The notes under the pieces: model-generated
The model's database searches: none
The model's input: the letters and a program-made list of their open reading frames with translations, nothing else
What the model was told of the DNA's origin: nothing
DNA from: an uncultured Parabacteroides sp.
Lineage (GTDB): Bacteria; Bacteroidota; Bacteroidia; Bacteroidales; Tannerellaceae
Direction: 5' to 3'
Assembly (NCBI RefSeq): GCF_905196875.1
Contig: NZ_CAJJWO010000090.1
Span: 1-19,961 of the forward strand
Length of the DNA stretch: 19,961 nucleotides
Part shown: positions 12,233 through 19,961 of the stretch, piece by piece
Layout of the letters: the number at the start of each line of letters is the position of its first letter
How positions within the stretch are numbered: the first letter of the stretch is position 1
Translations under genes and position numbers: made by a program

Positions 12233-12793
12233 ATGAGAAAGAATTTTGGGGCAAAGCCCTTTACTTATCCGCAGCCGGTGTTTATTATCGCTGCTTATGA
12301 TGAAAATGGTACTCCCAATGCTATGAATGCCGCCTGGGGTGGTATCAGTGAAATGCATGAAATTAGTATTTGTATCAGTGAGGGACATAAAACGACTGCA
12401 AATATCCTGAAGCGTAAGGCTTTTACCGTGAGTATGGCAGAAGCCGGGCAGGTGTTTGCATGTGATTATGTAGGTATTGTTTCCGGTAATAAGGTATCGG
12501 ATAAATTCGCCCGTGCAGGTTTTCATGCTACCCGTTCGGAGTTTGTGGATGCACCGTTGATTGACGAATTGTCTGTAGTACTGGAATGTAAATTGAAGGA
12601 CTATAACCCAGAAACCTGTATTTTGCGAGGTGAAATAATAAACGTAAGCGTAGATGAGCGCGTTCTCGATGAAAATGGTAAGGTGGATGTATCCAAAGTG
12701 TCTCCCATTATATTCGACCCGTTCAATAACGATTACCTGGAAGTCGGTAAAAAGGTAGGTAATGCTTTTTCCGATGGTAAGAAATTGAAATAA
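12233..12793 (+). CDS. Flavin reductase-like / flavoredoxin-family FMN-binding protein
   Basis: A 186-residue split-barrel FMN protein of the flavin reductase-like family. Early residues KPFTYPQPVFIIAAYDENGTPNAMNAAWGG are the typical first strands that contact FMN; ISICISEGHKTTANI and FTVSMAEAGQV follow as usual in the flavoredoxin group. C-terminal residues (PIIFDPFNNDYLEVGKKVGNAFSDGKKLK) are complete for the family. It has no signal peptide, in contrast with its partner flavodoxin. Members pass electrons between NAD(P)H, flavin and other carriers; the physiological partner is not known. Last gene of the 11681-12793 pair; 146 bases separate it from the next gene. Confidence 0.88.
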   Translation: MRKNFGAKPFTYPQPVFIIAAYDENGTPNAMNAAWGGISEMHEISICISEGHKTTANILKRKAFTVSMAEAGQVFACDYVGIVSGNKVSDKFARAGFHATRSEFVDAPLIDELSVVLECKLKDYNPETCILRGEIINVSVDERVLDENGKVDVSKVSPIIFDPFNNDYLEVGKKVGNAFSDGKKLK

Positions 12794-12852
12794 GGAATGT
12801 CTGTAATGAAAGCTTATCTCTATATTATAGGATATCGCTTTACATTCGATGA

Positions 12853-12870
12853 TAAGACTAAATAACACTT
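12853..12870 (+). repeat. 18-bp intergenic sequence, copy 2
   Basis: Exact second copy of the sequence at 5286-5303, about 70 bases before the start of the 12940 barrel gene and about 40 bases before its inverted repeat. Confidence 0.6.
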
Positions 12871-12891
12871 CATAAGCCAACGGTAACACAG

Positions 12892-12927
12892 TTTCTCATT
12901 GTAACTCCTTTCCTTTGCAATGAGAAA
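12892..12927. promoter_or_regulatory. 10-bp inverted repeat around the probable -7 box of the 12940 gene
   Basis: TTTCTCATTG (12892-12901) and CAATGAGAAA (12918-12927) are perfect inverted arms with a 16-base spacer. The spacer contains TTCCTTTG (12910-12917), one base off the TAnnTTTG -7 box. Transcription from that box would begin at about 12921-12925, inside the right arm, so an mRNA hairpin cannot form fully and a DNA operator is more likely. Confidence 0.55.
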
Positions 12928-12939
12928 TAAATAAAATCG

Positions 12940-15315
12940 ATGGATATGAAACGAATACTTTACTACATGATGTTTTTGCTGGTTACCGGTAATGGGATGT
13001 TGATCGCTCAAAATACGATTCACGGAAAGGTAACCGATACGGATAATATTCCGGTAGATGGCGTAGCTGTCGTACTTCAGACATTGGATTCCGTTTATGT
13101 GGATGCAGTGGTGACCGATAGTCTCGGACAGTTTAACCTGAACCGGGCAGCTAATCAGGTTTACAGACTTCTCTTCCAACATCTTTTATACGAACCTTTC
13201 CAACAGGAAATTTCACAGGCGGATGCCGGAACGATTCGTCTGACAGCTAAAGATTATGAGCTGGACGGAGTGGTGGTAAAAGCCGAACGTCCGAAGGTTA
13301 AAGTAGAGAACGGCGCATTGAAGTACGATGTTCCGCAACTGATGAAAGATAAATCAGTCAGTAATGCTTTTGAAGTCGTGAAGCAATTGCCCGGAATTAT
13401 CGGAGGATCCGACGAGATACAATTGTTGGGAGCCGGGTCGCCGCAGATCGTATTGAACGGGCAACTTACAACCATGTCGCTCGACCAGCTTATCACACTT
13501 CTGAAGAGTGTTCCCTCTTCACGAGTAAAGAATGTGGAAGTGATGTATAATGCTCCGGCTAAATACAATATCCGGGGAGCTTTGATCAACGTCGTGCTGG
13601 ATAGCGGAGTTGCTGACGGTACTGCCTTGCAGGGTGAAGTAGGAGCTGATTATCTTCAGAAGCATTACGCTGCAGGTAAGGCGCATGCTAATTTGCTATA
13701 CACCACTTCGAACCTGAATATTGATTTCCTGATGACCGGGGGGAAAGGGCGTGGGTTTGTGGGAGAGGACATCATGGCCCGTCATACGCTTAAAAATCAA
13801 GTTACTGAGATCAACCAGACCGGACGTGGAAACAGTAATGTTATGAATGGAGATATGCGGTTGGGCATGGACTATACATTTAAAAATAAAGATAAACTCT
13901 CGGCTACTTATTATCTGGGAGGCAGCAATACCAAAACACATCGTTCTGCTGAAACGTCTTTTCTGACTCCGGAGAAGTCCTTTTCTTCCGATCAGCGTTT
14001 CAGTAGTACGAATGGGGATGACGATGCGACATTGCATAATGTTCGTTTTCAATACGACAGTCATAGCGGTTTAATGGCAGGGATTGATTTTACTAAGTAT
14101 CGTTCGCCTTCTTTCCAACATTTCCTGGAAAAACGCGGTGAGGAAACATTGACGGATATGAATAATAATTCCCGTCAAAATATTTCACAATGGGCACTAT
14201 TTGCCAACCATACACACACTTTTGCTACCGGGTGGACACTGAATTACGGTGTCCACGGTGGCTACACCTCTTCCAAAACGTATAATGATTATCTATATAA
14301 TAAAGGTAACGGGTATGAACTTGATCCGGAATCGCTTGAAAATAATTTGCAGAAAGAATATACCGGAAATGTCTTTCTGGAAGCGTCAAAAGACTTTGGT
14401 GATCATTTCTCTGCAACCGCATCTGTAAAAGGGGAGTATTTTAAGTCGGATTATACTTCGAATGGAAAGAAGTCGACTCTTTGGAATGACTGGACTTTCT
14501 TCCCGAATGCATCGTTAACTTATACATTTACTCCATTGCATATAATGCAACTGAATGTGAACAGTGAAAAGACCTATCCTTCTTACTGGGATATCACGCC
14601 ACAGTCTACACCTATGAATTCTTATTCGGAAGTTGTAGGAAATCCGGCTTTGAAACCTTATTGCTCGTATGAAGGACAGTTACTTTATATTTTTAAACAG
14701 AAGTATACCTTTATGGTTTTCGCGCAGTACGAACCGGATTACTTTGCCCAGTTGCCGTATCAAAGTTCTACAGAACTGAAAAATGTGTTCCGTTATGAGA
14801 ATATGGATTATAATTTGATGGTAGGAATAGGGACTGTTATTCCGTTCCGTATCGGTGAGTTCATGAATAGCCAGTTTACGGCACAGGGAATCAGGATGCG
14901 TCAGAAACTCGATCATTTCAATGATATTTTTTTTGATAACAGTAAATATCTTGGACAATTCTTTTTGAATAATACGTTCACGCTTTCCAAATCGCGTCCA
15001 AACCTGAAGCTGGATTTGAATGGTTATTATATAACAGGTGCAGTGCAGGGTATTTACGACCTGGGTTCCGTTTATAACGTTTCAGCCGGTTTGAAATGGC
15101 AGTTCGCCAATGATAAAGCGACGGTTCTCCTGAAGTGCGATAATATCTTCCGAAGCAATCTTCCGAAAAAGGTAGAGATCAATCAGGCAAACCAATATAG
15201 TCGCTTAACGAAGATTGACGATACACGTTGTGTGACGGTTTCCTTTATTTGGAAGTTCGGTGGTTATAAGAGCAAACAACATGATAAGGTAGATACTTCC
15301 CGGTTCGGAAAATAA
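12940..15315 (+). CDS. TonB-receptor-like outer-membrane beta-barrel protein
   Basis: A 791-residue outer-membrane protein. A signal peptide (MDMKRILYYMMFLLVTGNGMLIAQ) ends in AQ; the start could be the ATG six bases later. Residues about 25-110 are a CarboxypepD_reg-like Ig domain (IHGKVTDTDNIPVDGVAVVL). About 110-215 resemble a plug domain (AFEVVKQLPGIIGGSDEIQLLGAGSPQIVLNGQ; VKNVEVMYNAPAKYNIRGALINVVL). The rest are barrel strands ending in VTVSFIWKFGG followed by a charged tail. This is the OMP_b-brl_3 type, which lacks a clear TonB box, and no SusD partner is adjacent, so the transported substrate cannot be named. The upstream region holds an inverted repeat and the 18-bp sequence shared with 5286. 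Confidence 0.88.
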   Translation: MDMKRILYYMMFLLVTGNGMLIAQNTIHGKVTDTDNIPVDGVAVVLQTLDSVYVDAVVTDSLGQFNLNRAANQVYRLLFQHLLYEPFQQEISQADAGTIRLTAKDYELDGVVVKAERPKVKVENGALKYDVPQLMKDKSVSNAFEVVKQLPGIIGGSDEIQLLGAGSPQIVLNGQLTTMSLDQLITLLKSVPSSRVKNVEVMYNAPAKYNIRGALINVVLDSGVADGTALQGEVGADYLQKHYAAGKAHANLLYTTSNLNIDFLMTGGKGRGFVGEDIMARHTLKNQVTEINQTGRGNSNVMNGDMRLGMDYTFKNKDKLSATYYLGGSNTKTHRSAETSFLTPEKSFSSDQRFSSTNGDDDATLHNVRFQYDSHSGLMAGIDFTKYRSPSFQHFLEKRGEETLTDMNNNSRQNISQWALFANHTHTFATGWTLNYGVHGGYTSSKTYNDYLYNKGNGYELDPESLENNLQKEYTGNVFLEASKDFGDHFSATASVKGEYFKSDYTSNGKKSTLWNDWTFFPNASLTYTFTPLHIMQLNVNSEKTYPSYWDITPQSTPMNSYSEVVGNPALKPYCSYEGQLLYIFKQKYTFMVFAQYEPDYFAQLPYQSSTELKNVFRYENMDYNLMVGIGTVIPFRIGEFMNSQFTAQGIRMRQKLDHFNDIFFDNSKYLGQFFLNNTFTLSKSRPNLKLDLNGYYITGAVQGIYDLGSVYNVSAGLKWQFANDKATVLLKCDNIFRSNLPKKVEINQANQYSRLTKIDDTRCVTVSFIWKFGGYKSKQHDKVDTSRFGK

Positions 15316-15392
15316 TAGGAATAGTTTGATTAATATTCCGGTGTCTGATGAATATTCATAGTCCTGTATTTTAAGCTTTGTGTAAAATGTAA

Positions 15393-15421
15393 TTGATTTT
15401 AGTATTTATTTTATAGTTTTG
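15393..15421 (+). promoter_or_regulatory. Promoter of the glutaminyl cyclase gene
   Basis: TTG at 15393-15395, an 18-base spacer, and TAGTTTTG at 15414-15421: the best match in the window to the two-part Bacteroides promoter. The leader would be about 30-35 bases. Nothing else is evident in 15316-15458 except an ATG-TAA minimal ORF at 15453-15458. Confidence 0.6.
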
Positions 15422-15458
15422 TAAGTGAATAAATTAGTTCCATTTTAATCTTATGTAA

Positions 15459-16463
15459 ATGACAGGCTTGAAGGCATCCCTCTTATTATTTATTTTTCTT
15501 TCTTGTTTTTCCTGTAAAAACAGAAATACCGGAAAAGCATTGGAAGGAGAAGGGCAATCTACGTTGTCAGTATCTGTACCGAACTTCAATTCAGATAGTG
15601 CTTATACTTATGTGGCAGCTCAGGTTGATTTTGGACCACGTGTTCCGAATACGGAAGCACATTTGCATTGTGGAGATTATCTGGTGGATGGCTTGAAACG
15701 TTTTGGAGCAACCGTGCATGTACAGGAAGCAAAACTTACTGCATATAATGGAGATCGTCTGAATGCCCGTAACATTATTGGTTCATATAATCTGGAAAAC
15801 TCCCGGCGAATACTTCTTTTTGCCCATTGGGATACCCGTCCGTATGCAGATCACGATCACGATCCTGCTAAATGGCGTGTTCCTATTGACGGTGCGGATG
15901 ACGGAGCCAGTGGAGTAGGTGTCTTGTTGGAGATTTGTCGTCAGTTGGGTATGAGTAATTCGGGTATCGGTATTGATGTTATATTTTTCGATGCGGAAGA
16001 TTATGGTACACCCCGTTTTATTACAGCTAATAGTCCGAAAGAAAGCTGGTGCCTGGGGTCGCAATATTGGGCAGCTAATCCTCACGTAATAAATTATCGG
16101 GCGGAATATGGTATCTTGCTGGATATGGTGGGTAGTCGTAATGCGACATTCTTTAAAGAAATGACATCTATGGAATCGGCTCCTCAGATAGTGGAAAAAG
16201 TTTGGGGTGCCGCACGTGATCTCGGATATGGTAAGTTCTTTATTAATGAAGAAGGTGGTGGTGTACTGGATGATCATACCTTTGTTATAGAAGGACGTAA
16301 TATACCGTGTATCAATATTATAAATAATGATCCGGAAAGCTCTCACAGCTTTGGCTTTTACTGGCATACACATGCTGATGATCTGGGTAATATAGATCGC
16401 AATACCTTGAAGGCGGTTGGTCAGACAGTTCTTGAGGTGGTTTATAAAGCTGGAGAAAAATAA
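15459..16463 (+). CDS. Glutaminyl-peptide cyclotransferase (M28-like zinc enzyme), lipoprotein
   Basis: A 334-residue enzyme that converts N-terminal Gln of exported proteins to pyroglutamate. In Bacteroidales such as Porphyromonas and Parabacteroides this type II (animal-like) cyclase is periplasmic, consistent with signal peptidase I cleavage exposing N-terminal Gln. A lipoprotein signal is likely, with Cys16 or Cys19 in FLSCFSCK. By comparison with human QC the single zinc would be held by Asp148 (GADDGASG), Glu180 (FFDAED) and His303 (WHTHADD); catalytic acidic residues are expected at Asp222 (LDMVG) and in DDHTF (271-275). Full length. It converges on the GH20 gene with a shared terminator. 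Confidence 0.92.
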   Translation: MTGLKASLLLFIFLSCFSCKNRNTGKALEGEGQSTLSVSVPNFNSDSAYTYVAAQVDFGPRVPNTEAHLHCGDYLVDGLKRFGATVHVQEAKLTAYNGDRLNARNIIGSYNLENSRRILLFAHWDTRPYADHDHDPAKWRVPIDGADDGASGVGVLLEICRQLGMSNSGIGIDVIFFDAEDYGTPRFITANSPKESWCLGSQYWAANPHVINYRAEYGILLDMVGSRNATFFKEMTSMESAPQIVEKVWGAARDLGYGKFFINEEGGGVLDDHTFVIEGRNIPCINIINNDPESSHSFGFYWHTHADDLGNIDRNTLKAVGQTVLEVVYKAGEK

Positions 16464-16465
16464 TA

Positions 16466-16505
16466 AAAAAGCGTAGATCGATAAATTCCGGTCTACGCTT
16501 TTTAT
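16466..16505. terminator. Bidirectional intrinsic terminator
   Basis: GCGTAGATC (16471-16479) pairs with GGTCTACGC (16490-16498) with one G-U pair and a ten-base loop; the stem is flanked by an A-run on the left and a T-run on the right. It serves the converging cyclase and GH20 genes. Confidence 0.88.
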
Positions 16506-16506
16506 T

Positions 16507-18147
16507 TTATCTGGGTACGATTTCAAAAGGAATCCTGATTGATACTCCCTGTTTCATCAGATTCATCAAATTGGGGTACATCCGTTCTTTGAACGAATCC
16601 CAGTCACGATACTCCATTTGCGTCCATCCGGCTTCTGCCAGAGCCAGCCCGCGTGGAAAAGTCATATAAGTTACCCGATTGATATCTTTTATCGCTTCTC
16701 CCCATAATGTGCCGCAGATACCCTGGATATGTGCGTGTTGTGCTGCCGGAAGTCCGTAACCCGGATCGAACTGATAACAGGTTTCCAGCGTGGTAACAGG
16801 CATTCCCCAGTTATTGAATTCCGGAAGATCTCCTTTGAGCTGAGGATAATCCAGGTAGGTGTATTCACCCGGAGCCATGATTAGCGAGTTGCCGTGTTTG
16901 GCTGTCAGTTCGATACATTTAGGAGTAAGTCCGGCACGCCAGGTTATCAGTGTGGCATCTTTGGGATAGTCAAACAGATATTCATTGGCAGGCATACGGA
17001 TATTGTCCAATTCGCACCATAAAATCGGTTCTTTTCCGTATTTGCGGACAGAAGCCAGTATCTTATCGAAGAAATAATTCATCAACTGCGATTCCTTAGT
17101 ATAACCTAACTGCTTCATTAATGACTGGCAACGGTCGCATTTCGTCCAGTTCTTTTCGATAACGGCTTCGTCGCCTCCCAGGTGTATTTTGGAGGAAGGG
17201 AAAAGTTCGGCTATCTCTTTGATTATATCGTCGTATACGGTATATACCTTGTCGTTATTGGCACAAAGCATCAGGTCAACCGTCTTGCCCATGATTTTTT
17301 GGATCGTATCGGTATGGGTACAGCCGAGTTCCGGGTAAGTAGCCAGTACGGCAACTGTATGTCCAGGTATATCCAGTTCCGGGATGATCTCCACGTTTCT
17401 GTCGGCTGCATATTGGATGAGGTCTTTTAGTTGTTGCTGGGTATAATAACCGTTATCCGGTCCGTTAGGTCCGGTTTGGGGATTACGAAAGGCACCGGTT
17501 TCAGTCAATCCCGGATGCTTCTTTATTTCGACACGCCAACCCTGATCGTCCGTCAGGTGAAGTTGCAGTACATTATATTTGTATTTTGCCATCTGATCGA
17601 TGTAGAATTTTACATCTTCGACAGGAAGGAAGTGACGGGCCGGGTCTAGCATAAGAGCACGGTAGCCGAAACGAGGTTCGTCATCGATACGAATGGGGGT
17701 GATCTGTTTATTTGCTGTGTTACAAACATCTCCCAATAATATCTGGTCCAATGTTTTCAATCCATAGAAGAGAGCATCTTGTGTGGCTCCTTTGATGGAG
17801 ATTTTATTCTCTGATATATCGAGAACATAATGTTCTTTCCCCTGTATTCCGGGGTCTGTCGATAATTCGATCAGGGAGTTTCCACTAGCGGTAAAACCTC
17901 CCATAATCGCACTTTGGCCAACTCTATCCCTTAATATACGCTGCAACTCGAACAAACAAAATGCCTGTTTCGGCAAATTTGTTTTTACGGTTGTCTGCGA
18001 AGTGATAGTGAAATTTTTCTTGCCTGTAATCTGTTCGATGTGATTGGGTAAAGGTAATAATGCGGATGTGTTACTTTGCCCGAATGAGCAAGCCGCTGTT
18101 AATAGAAACAGAGATACGAGTTTGAGTTTTTTAGTACTAAAGATCAT
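16507..18147 (-). CDS. Exported GH20 beta-N-acetylhexosaminidase
   Basis: A 546-residue glycosidase removing terminal GlcNAc/GalNAc from glycans. The signal peptide covers about 1-23; it could be a lipoprotein (LTAAC, Cys20) or cut after the GQ at 23-24. Residues about 28-150 are the GH20b domain, and about 158-500 the catalytic barrel: GYRALMLDPARHFLPVEDVK, LHLTDDQGWRVEIK, IPELDIPGHT, then IHLGGDEA with the catalytic pair Asp326-Glu327, and later ITWRAG and GTLWGE. All are intact. Substrates in a gut Bacteroidales would be host mucin or N-glycans, or peptidoglycan fragments; the sequence does not decide. It is a single gene, not in a polysaccharide utilisation locus. The cyclase next door may simply be a convergent neighbour. 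Confidence 0.95.
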   Translation of the reverse strand: MIFSTKKLKLVSLFLLTAACSFGQSNTSALLPLPNHIEQITGKKNFTITSQTTVKTNLPKQAFCLFELQRILRDRVGQSAIMGGFTASGNSLIELSTDPGIQGKEHYVLDISENKISIKGATQDALFYGLKTLDQILLGDVCNTANKQITPIRIDDEPRFGYRALMLDPARHFLPVEDVKFYIDQMAKYKYNVLQLHLTDDQGWRVEIKKHPGLTETGAFRNPQTGPNGPDNGYYTQQQLKDLIQYAADRNVEIIPELDIPGHTVAVLATYPELGCTHTDTIQKIMGKTVDLMLCANNDKVYTVYDDIIKEIAELFPSSKIHLGGDEAVIEKNWTKCDRCQSLMKQLGYTKESQLMNYFFDKILASVRKYGKEPILWCELDNIRMPANEYLFDYPKDATLITWRAGLTPKCIELTAKHGNSLIMAPGEYTYLDYPQLKGDLPEFNNWGMPVTTLETCYQFDPGYGLPAAQHAHIQGICGTLWGEAIKDINRVTYMTFPRGLALAEAGWTQMEYRDWDSFKERMYPNLMNLMKQGVSIRIPFEIVPR

Positions 18148-18188
18148 AGGTGTTAGATTTTATTGTTTGTAAAAAAATCATTGCGCGG

Positions 18189-18196
18189 CAAATATA
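18189..18196 (-). promoter_or_regulatory. -7 promoter box of the GH20 gene
   Basis: The minus strand reads TATATTTG, a full match to TAnnTTTG, 41 bases before the ATG at 18147. No convincing -33 box. Confidence 0.45.
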
Positions 18197-18284
18197 CATA
18201 CAAGATTTAAATTTGAATGAATCGAGAGGGTAGATATTGTTATTTGGATAGGTATTACGGCGATTCGCCCAAAAACGGAATAAA

Positions 18285-18312
18285 TTGGTCATTCAACTTT
18301 ATTTTACCTTTT
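18285..18312 (+). promoter_or_regulatory. Weak candidate promoter of the PIN-PhoH gene
   Basis: TTG at 18285-18287 and TACCTTTT at 18305-18312 (one base off TAnnTTTG), with a 17-base spacer. The leader would be about 50 bases. Nothing else is evident in 18148-18369. Confidence 0.3.
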
Positions 18313-18369
18313 AAACTAAATAAGTCTCAAAAATGTTTTTAACTTAGAAGCGATAATCATTAAATCGAA

Positions 18370-19701
18370 ATGATCATGGGAGCAAAGAAGAATTTTGTAT
18401 TGGATACCAATGTTATCTTGCATGACTACAAGTGTATCGAAAATTTTCAGGAGAATGATATCTATCTTCCTATCGTCGTGTTGGAAGAGTTGGATAAGTT
18501 TAAAAAGGGGAGCGACCAGATTAATTATAATGCCCGTGAATTTGTACGCGAGCTGGATCTGATAACCAGCAATGATCTCTTCCTGAAGGGTGCTTCGTTG
18601 GGAGCAGGTTTAGGAACATTACATGTGGTAACCGGTGATAAATATCAGGAAAAGATTGCATTATCTTTCCCGGACAAGACACCGGATCACCGGATTTTAT
18701 CCTGTACACTTTCTGTTGCGGAAAAGAATCCGAAAGTACAAACTATCCTGGTAACGAAGGATGTCAATCTTCGCATGAAAGCCCGTGCTTTGGGTATTCA
18801 GGTGGAAGACTATATCACCGATAAAGTGGTCAATGTCGATATCTTTGAACGGGCACAGGATACCTATGAAAATATTGATCCTGACCTGATTGACAAGATC
18901 TATTCGACACCGGACGGACTCGATGCGGATATGTTTGAATTCAAGTCAAAACTGGGGCCGAACGAATGCTTTATATTGAAGAGTATACGTGCTTCTGTTT
19001 TAGCTCGTTATAATCCTTTTACAGGAAAAGTAAAGAAGGTGGAAAAGAGTTCGAATTATGGGATACAACCCCGTAATGCCGAGCAGAGTTTCGCCTTTGA
19101 AATATTGAATGATCCGGATGTTAAGCTGGTTGGACTGACAGGTAAAGCCGGAACCGGAAAGACGTTGCTGGCCCTGGCTGCTGCCCTTAAACAGGCTGGG
19201 TTGTACAAACAAATTTTATTGGCCCGTCCGATCGTTGCGTTGGCGAACAAAGATATCGGATTCCTACCGGGTGACGAGAAACAGAAAGTGGCTCCTTATA
19301 TGCAGCCTTTGTTCGATAACCTGAATGTAATTAAGAACCAGTTTGCTCCGGGAAGCCCGGATGTTCGTAAGATAGATGATCTGCAGAAGAATAACCAGTT
19401 GGTTATTGAGGCTTTGGCATTTATCCGCGGACGTAGCTTGTCGGAAACATTCTGTATTATCGATGAAGCACAGAACCTGACACCGCACGAGATCAAGACG
19501 ATCATCACCCGTGCCGGAGAAGGAACGAAAATGGTCTTTACTGGTGATATCCAGCAGATCGACTCTCCGTATCTGGATGCCCAGAGTAATGGCCTGGCCT
19601 ATATGGTGGATAAGATGAAAGGACAGGAGTTGTTTGCCCATATCAATCTGATCAAAGGCGAACGAAGCCAGTTGTCTGAGTTAGCATCGGATCTGTTATA
19701 A
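18370..19701 (+). CDS. PIN-domain / PhoH-family ATPase
   Basis: A 443-residue fusion of an N-terminal PIN ribonuclease-like domain (about 7-155) and a C-terminal PhoH ATPase (about 232-440), the PhoH2/YlaK arrangement linked to RNA unwinding and cleavage. PIN acidic residues are visible at Asp12 (LDTN), Glu39 (VLEELDK), Asp106 (PDHRIL) and Asp131 (VTKDVN). The ATPase has Walker A GLTGKAGTGKT (255-265) and Walker B CIIDEAQNL (362-370), followed by VFTGDIQQID. ATG at 18376 (MGAKKNF) is an equally good start and closer to what I recall of relatives. It is a single gene ending in a strong terminator. Gene product is housekeeping-like in this phylum; a precise RNA target is not known. Confidence 0.94.
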   Translation: MIMGAKKNFVLDTNVILHDYKCIENFQENDIYLPIVVLEELDKFKKGSDQINYNAREFVRELDLITSNDLFLKGASLGAGLGTLHVVTGDKYQEKIALSFPDKTPDHRILSCTLSVAEKNPKVQTILVTKDVNLRMKARALGIQVEDYITDKVVNVDIFERAQDTYENIDPDLIDKIYSTPDGLDADMFEFKSKLGPNECFILKSIRASVLARYNPFTGKVKKVEKSSNYGIQPRNAEQSFAFEILNDPDVKLVGLTGKAGTGKTLLALAAALKQAGLYKQILLARPIVALANKDIGFLPGDEKQKVAPYMQPLFDNLNVIKNQFAPGSPDVRKIDDLQKNNQLVIEALAFIRGRSLSETFCIIDEAQNLTPHEIKTIITRAGEGTKMVFTGDIQQIDSPYLDAQSNGLAYMVDKMKGQELFAHINLIKGERSQLSELASDLL

Positions 19702-19704
19702 AAT

Positions 19705-19744
19705 TTAATCGGTGCATTTGTGTAAAAGCAAATGCACCGATTAA
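19705..19744. terminator. Strong bidirectional intrinsic terminator
   Basis: A perfect 16-base stem (TTAATCGGTGCATTTG at 19705-19720 with its complement at 19729-19744) and an eight-base loop lie between the converging phoH and TonB-like genes. The flanks are A/T rich. Confidence 0.9.
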
Positions 19745-19762
19745 TATTATTTAGATAGTCTG

Positions 19763-19961
19763 TTATTGAAGTCTTTGAAAACATCCCGGAACACTTCCTG
19801 TCTCTTGTTCGATTTTGTTGAAGTCCTTAAATATGATAGGGACAGTATATTTCATTTTTGTTGGCCTTCCTCTTACTTTTCCGGCTTTCCATCCAGGCAT
19901 CTTTTTTATAATTTCGATGGCAATAGAATCTTGTTCGGCTGTTAGTGGAAATACTATTTCT
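19763..19961 (-). CDS. TonB-like energy transducer, C-terminal fragment (5' end outside window)
   Basis: Translating the minus strand from the window edge gives 65 residues before TAA at 19765-19763: EIVFPLTAEQDSIAIEIIKK, then MPGWKAGKVRGRPTKMKYTV and PIIFKDF. The MPGWKxGKxxGxPxxxKYTVPIxF pattern is the hallmark of the TonB C-terminal domain of Bacteroidota, which in the periplasm contacts outer-membrane receptors. The tail after KDF (NKIEQETGSVPGCFQRLQ) is about 18 residues longer than the common ending, which usually stops near VTFRL. The N-terminal membrane anchor or any peptidase domain lies outside the window. Confidence 0.8.
   Translation of the reverse strand, partial: EIVFPLTAEQDSIAIEIIKKMPGWKAGKVRGRPTKMKYTVPIIFKDFNKIEQETGSVPGCFQRLQ

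Noticed and set aside
12134..12889. 251-residue minus-strand open frame
   Set aside because: Antisense to the flavin reductase-like gene; no family features.
12940..15315. SusC-type receptor of a polysaccharide utilisation locus
   Set aside because: No SusD gene adjacent, size is smaller than SusC, and no glycan-degrading genes in the same transcription unit.
15783..16526. 247-residue minus-strand open frame
   Set aside because: Antisense to the glutaminyl cyclase and across its terminator; no recognisable motifs.
19264..19641. 125-residue minus-strand open frame
   Set aside because: Antisense to the PhoH ATPase domain, which has complete Walker motifs.

Overview
This window is Bacteroidota chromosome, most likely a gut Bacteroidales of the Parabacteroides/Bacteroides type. 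Reasons: several intergenic regions carry TAnnTTTG-type -7 promoter boxes with almost no Shine-Dalgarno signals; the proteins are typical of the group (CarboxypepD_reg-like outer-membrane barrels, DUF4369, SUMF1-fold proteins, a lipoprotein glutaminyl cyclase, an exported GH20, PIN-PhoH). The genus is inference from gene content only.

Layout. 1-962 (-): 3' truncated view of folC. 1049-1303 (+): small TSCPD-domain protein. 1309-5225 (-): an apparent operon of sensor kinase, OmpR-type response regulator and an exported DUF4369/TPR/SUMF1-fold protein. 5433-8294 (+), divergent from that operon: a large exported protein with a zincin-like HExxH domain, a TolB-like propeller and a C-terminal outer-membrane barrel. 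The shared spacer holds three tandem 22-bp repeats, a good candidate operator. 8344-12793: an accessory-looking redox/arsenic block: iron-sulfur-flavoprotein-like reductase (-), divergent AraC regulator with a Cys-rich N-terminus, ArsR repressor with two palindromic operators, ArsM-type arsenite methyltransferase, a frameshifted gene relic, an exported flavodoxin and a flavin reductase-like protein. 12940-15315 (+): a TonB-receptor-like outer-membrane barrel. 15459-16463 (+): glutaminyl-peptide cyclotransferase lipoprotein. 16507-18147 (-): exported GH20 beta-N-acetylhexosaminidase, sharing a bidirectional terminator with it. 18370-19701 (+): PIN-PhoH ATPase. 19763-19961 (-): the C-terminus of a TonB-like energy transducer, sharing a perfect 16-bp terminator stem with phoH.

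How the genes may work together. The kinase/regulator pair probably controls an envelope function, with the divergent barrel protein and the co-transcribed SUMF1-fold protein as the nearest candidates. In the middle block the AraC protein probably acts on three AATCCGTAA sites between it and the flavoprotein gene. ArsR probably represses arsR-arsM through a palindrome whose spacer is the -7 box itself. The arsenic genes lack an efflux pump or arsenate reductase in the window, so this looks like a minimal methylation module next to flavin-dependent redox genes.

The most original signals are regulatory: the 22-bp triple repeat, an 18-bp sequence shared exactly by the upstream regions of the two outer-membrane barrel genes, the AraC site array, and two separate cases of inverted repeats placed symmetrically around a -7 promoter element. 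No tRNA, rRNA, CRISPR array or insertion sequence was seen.
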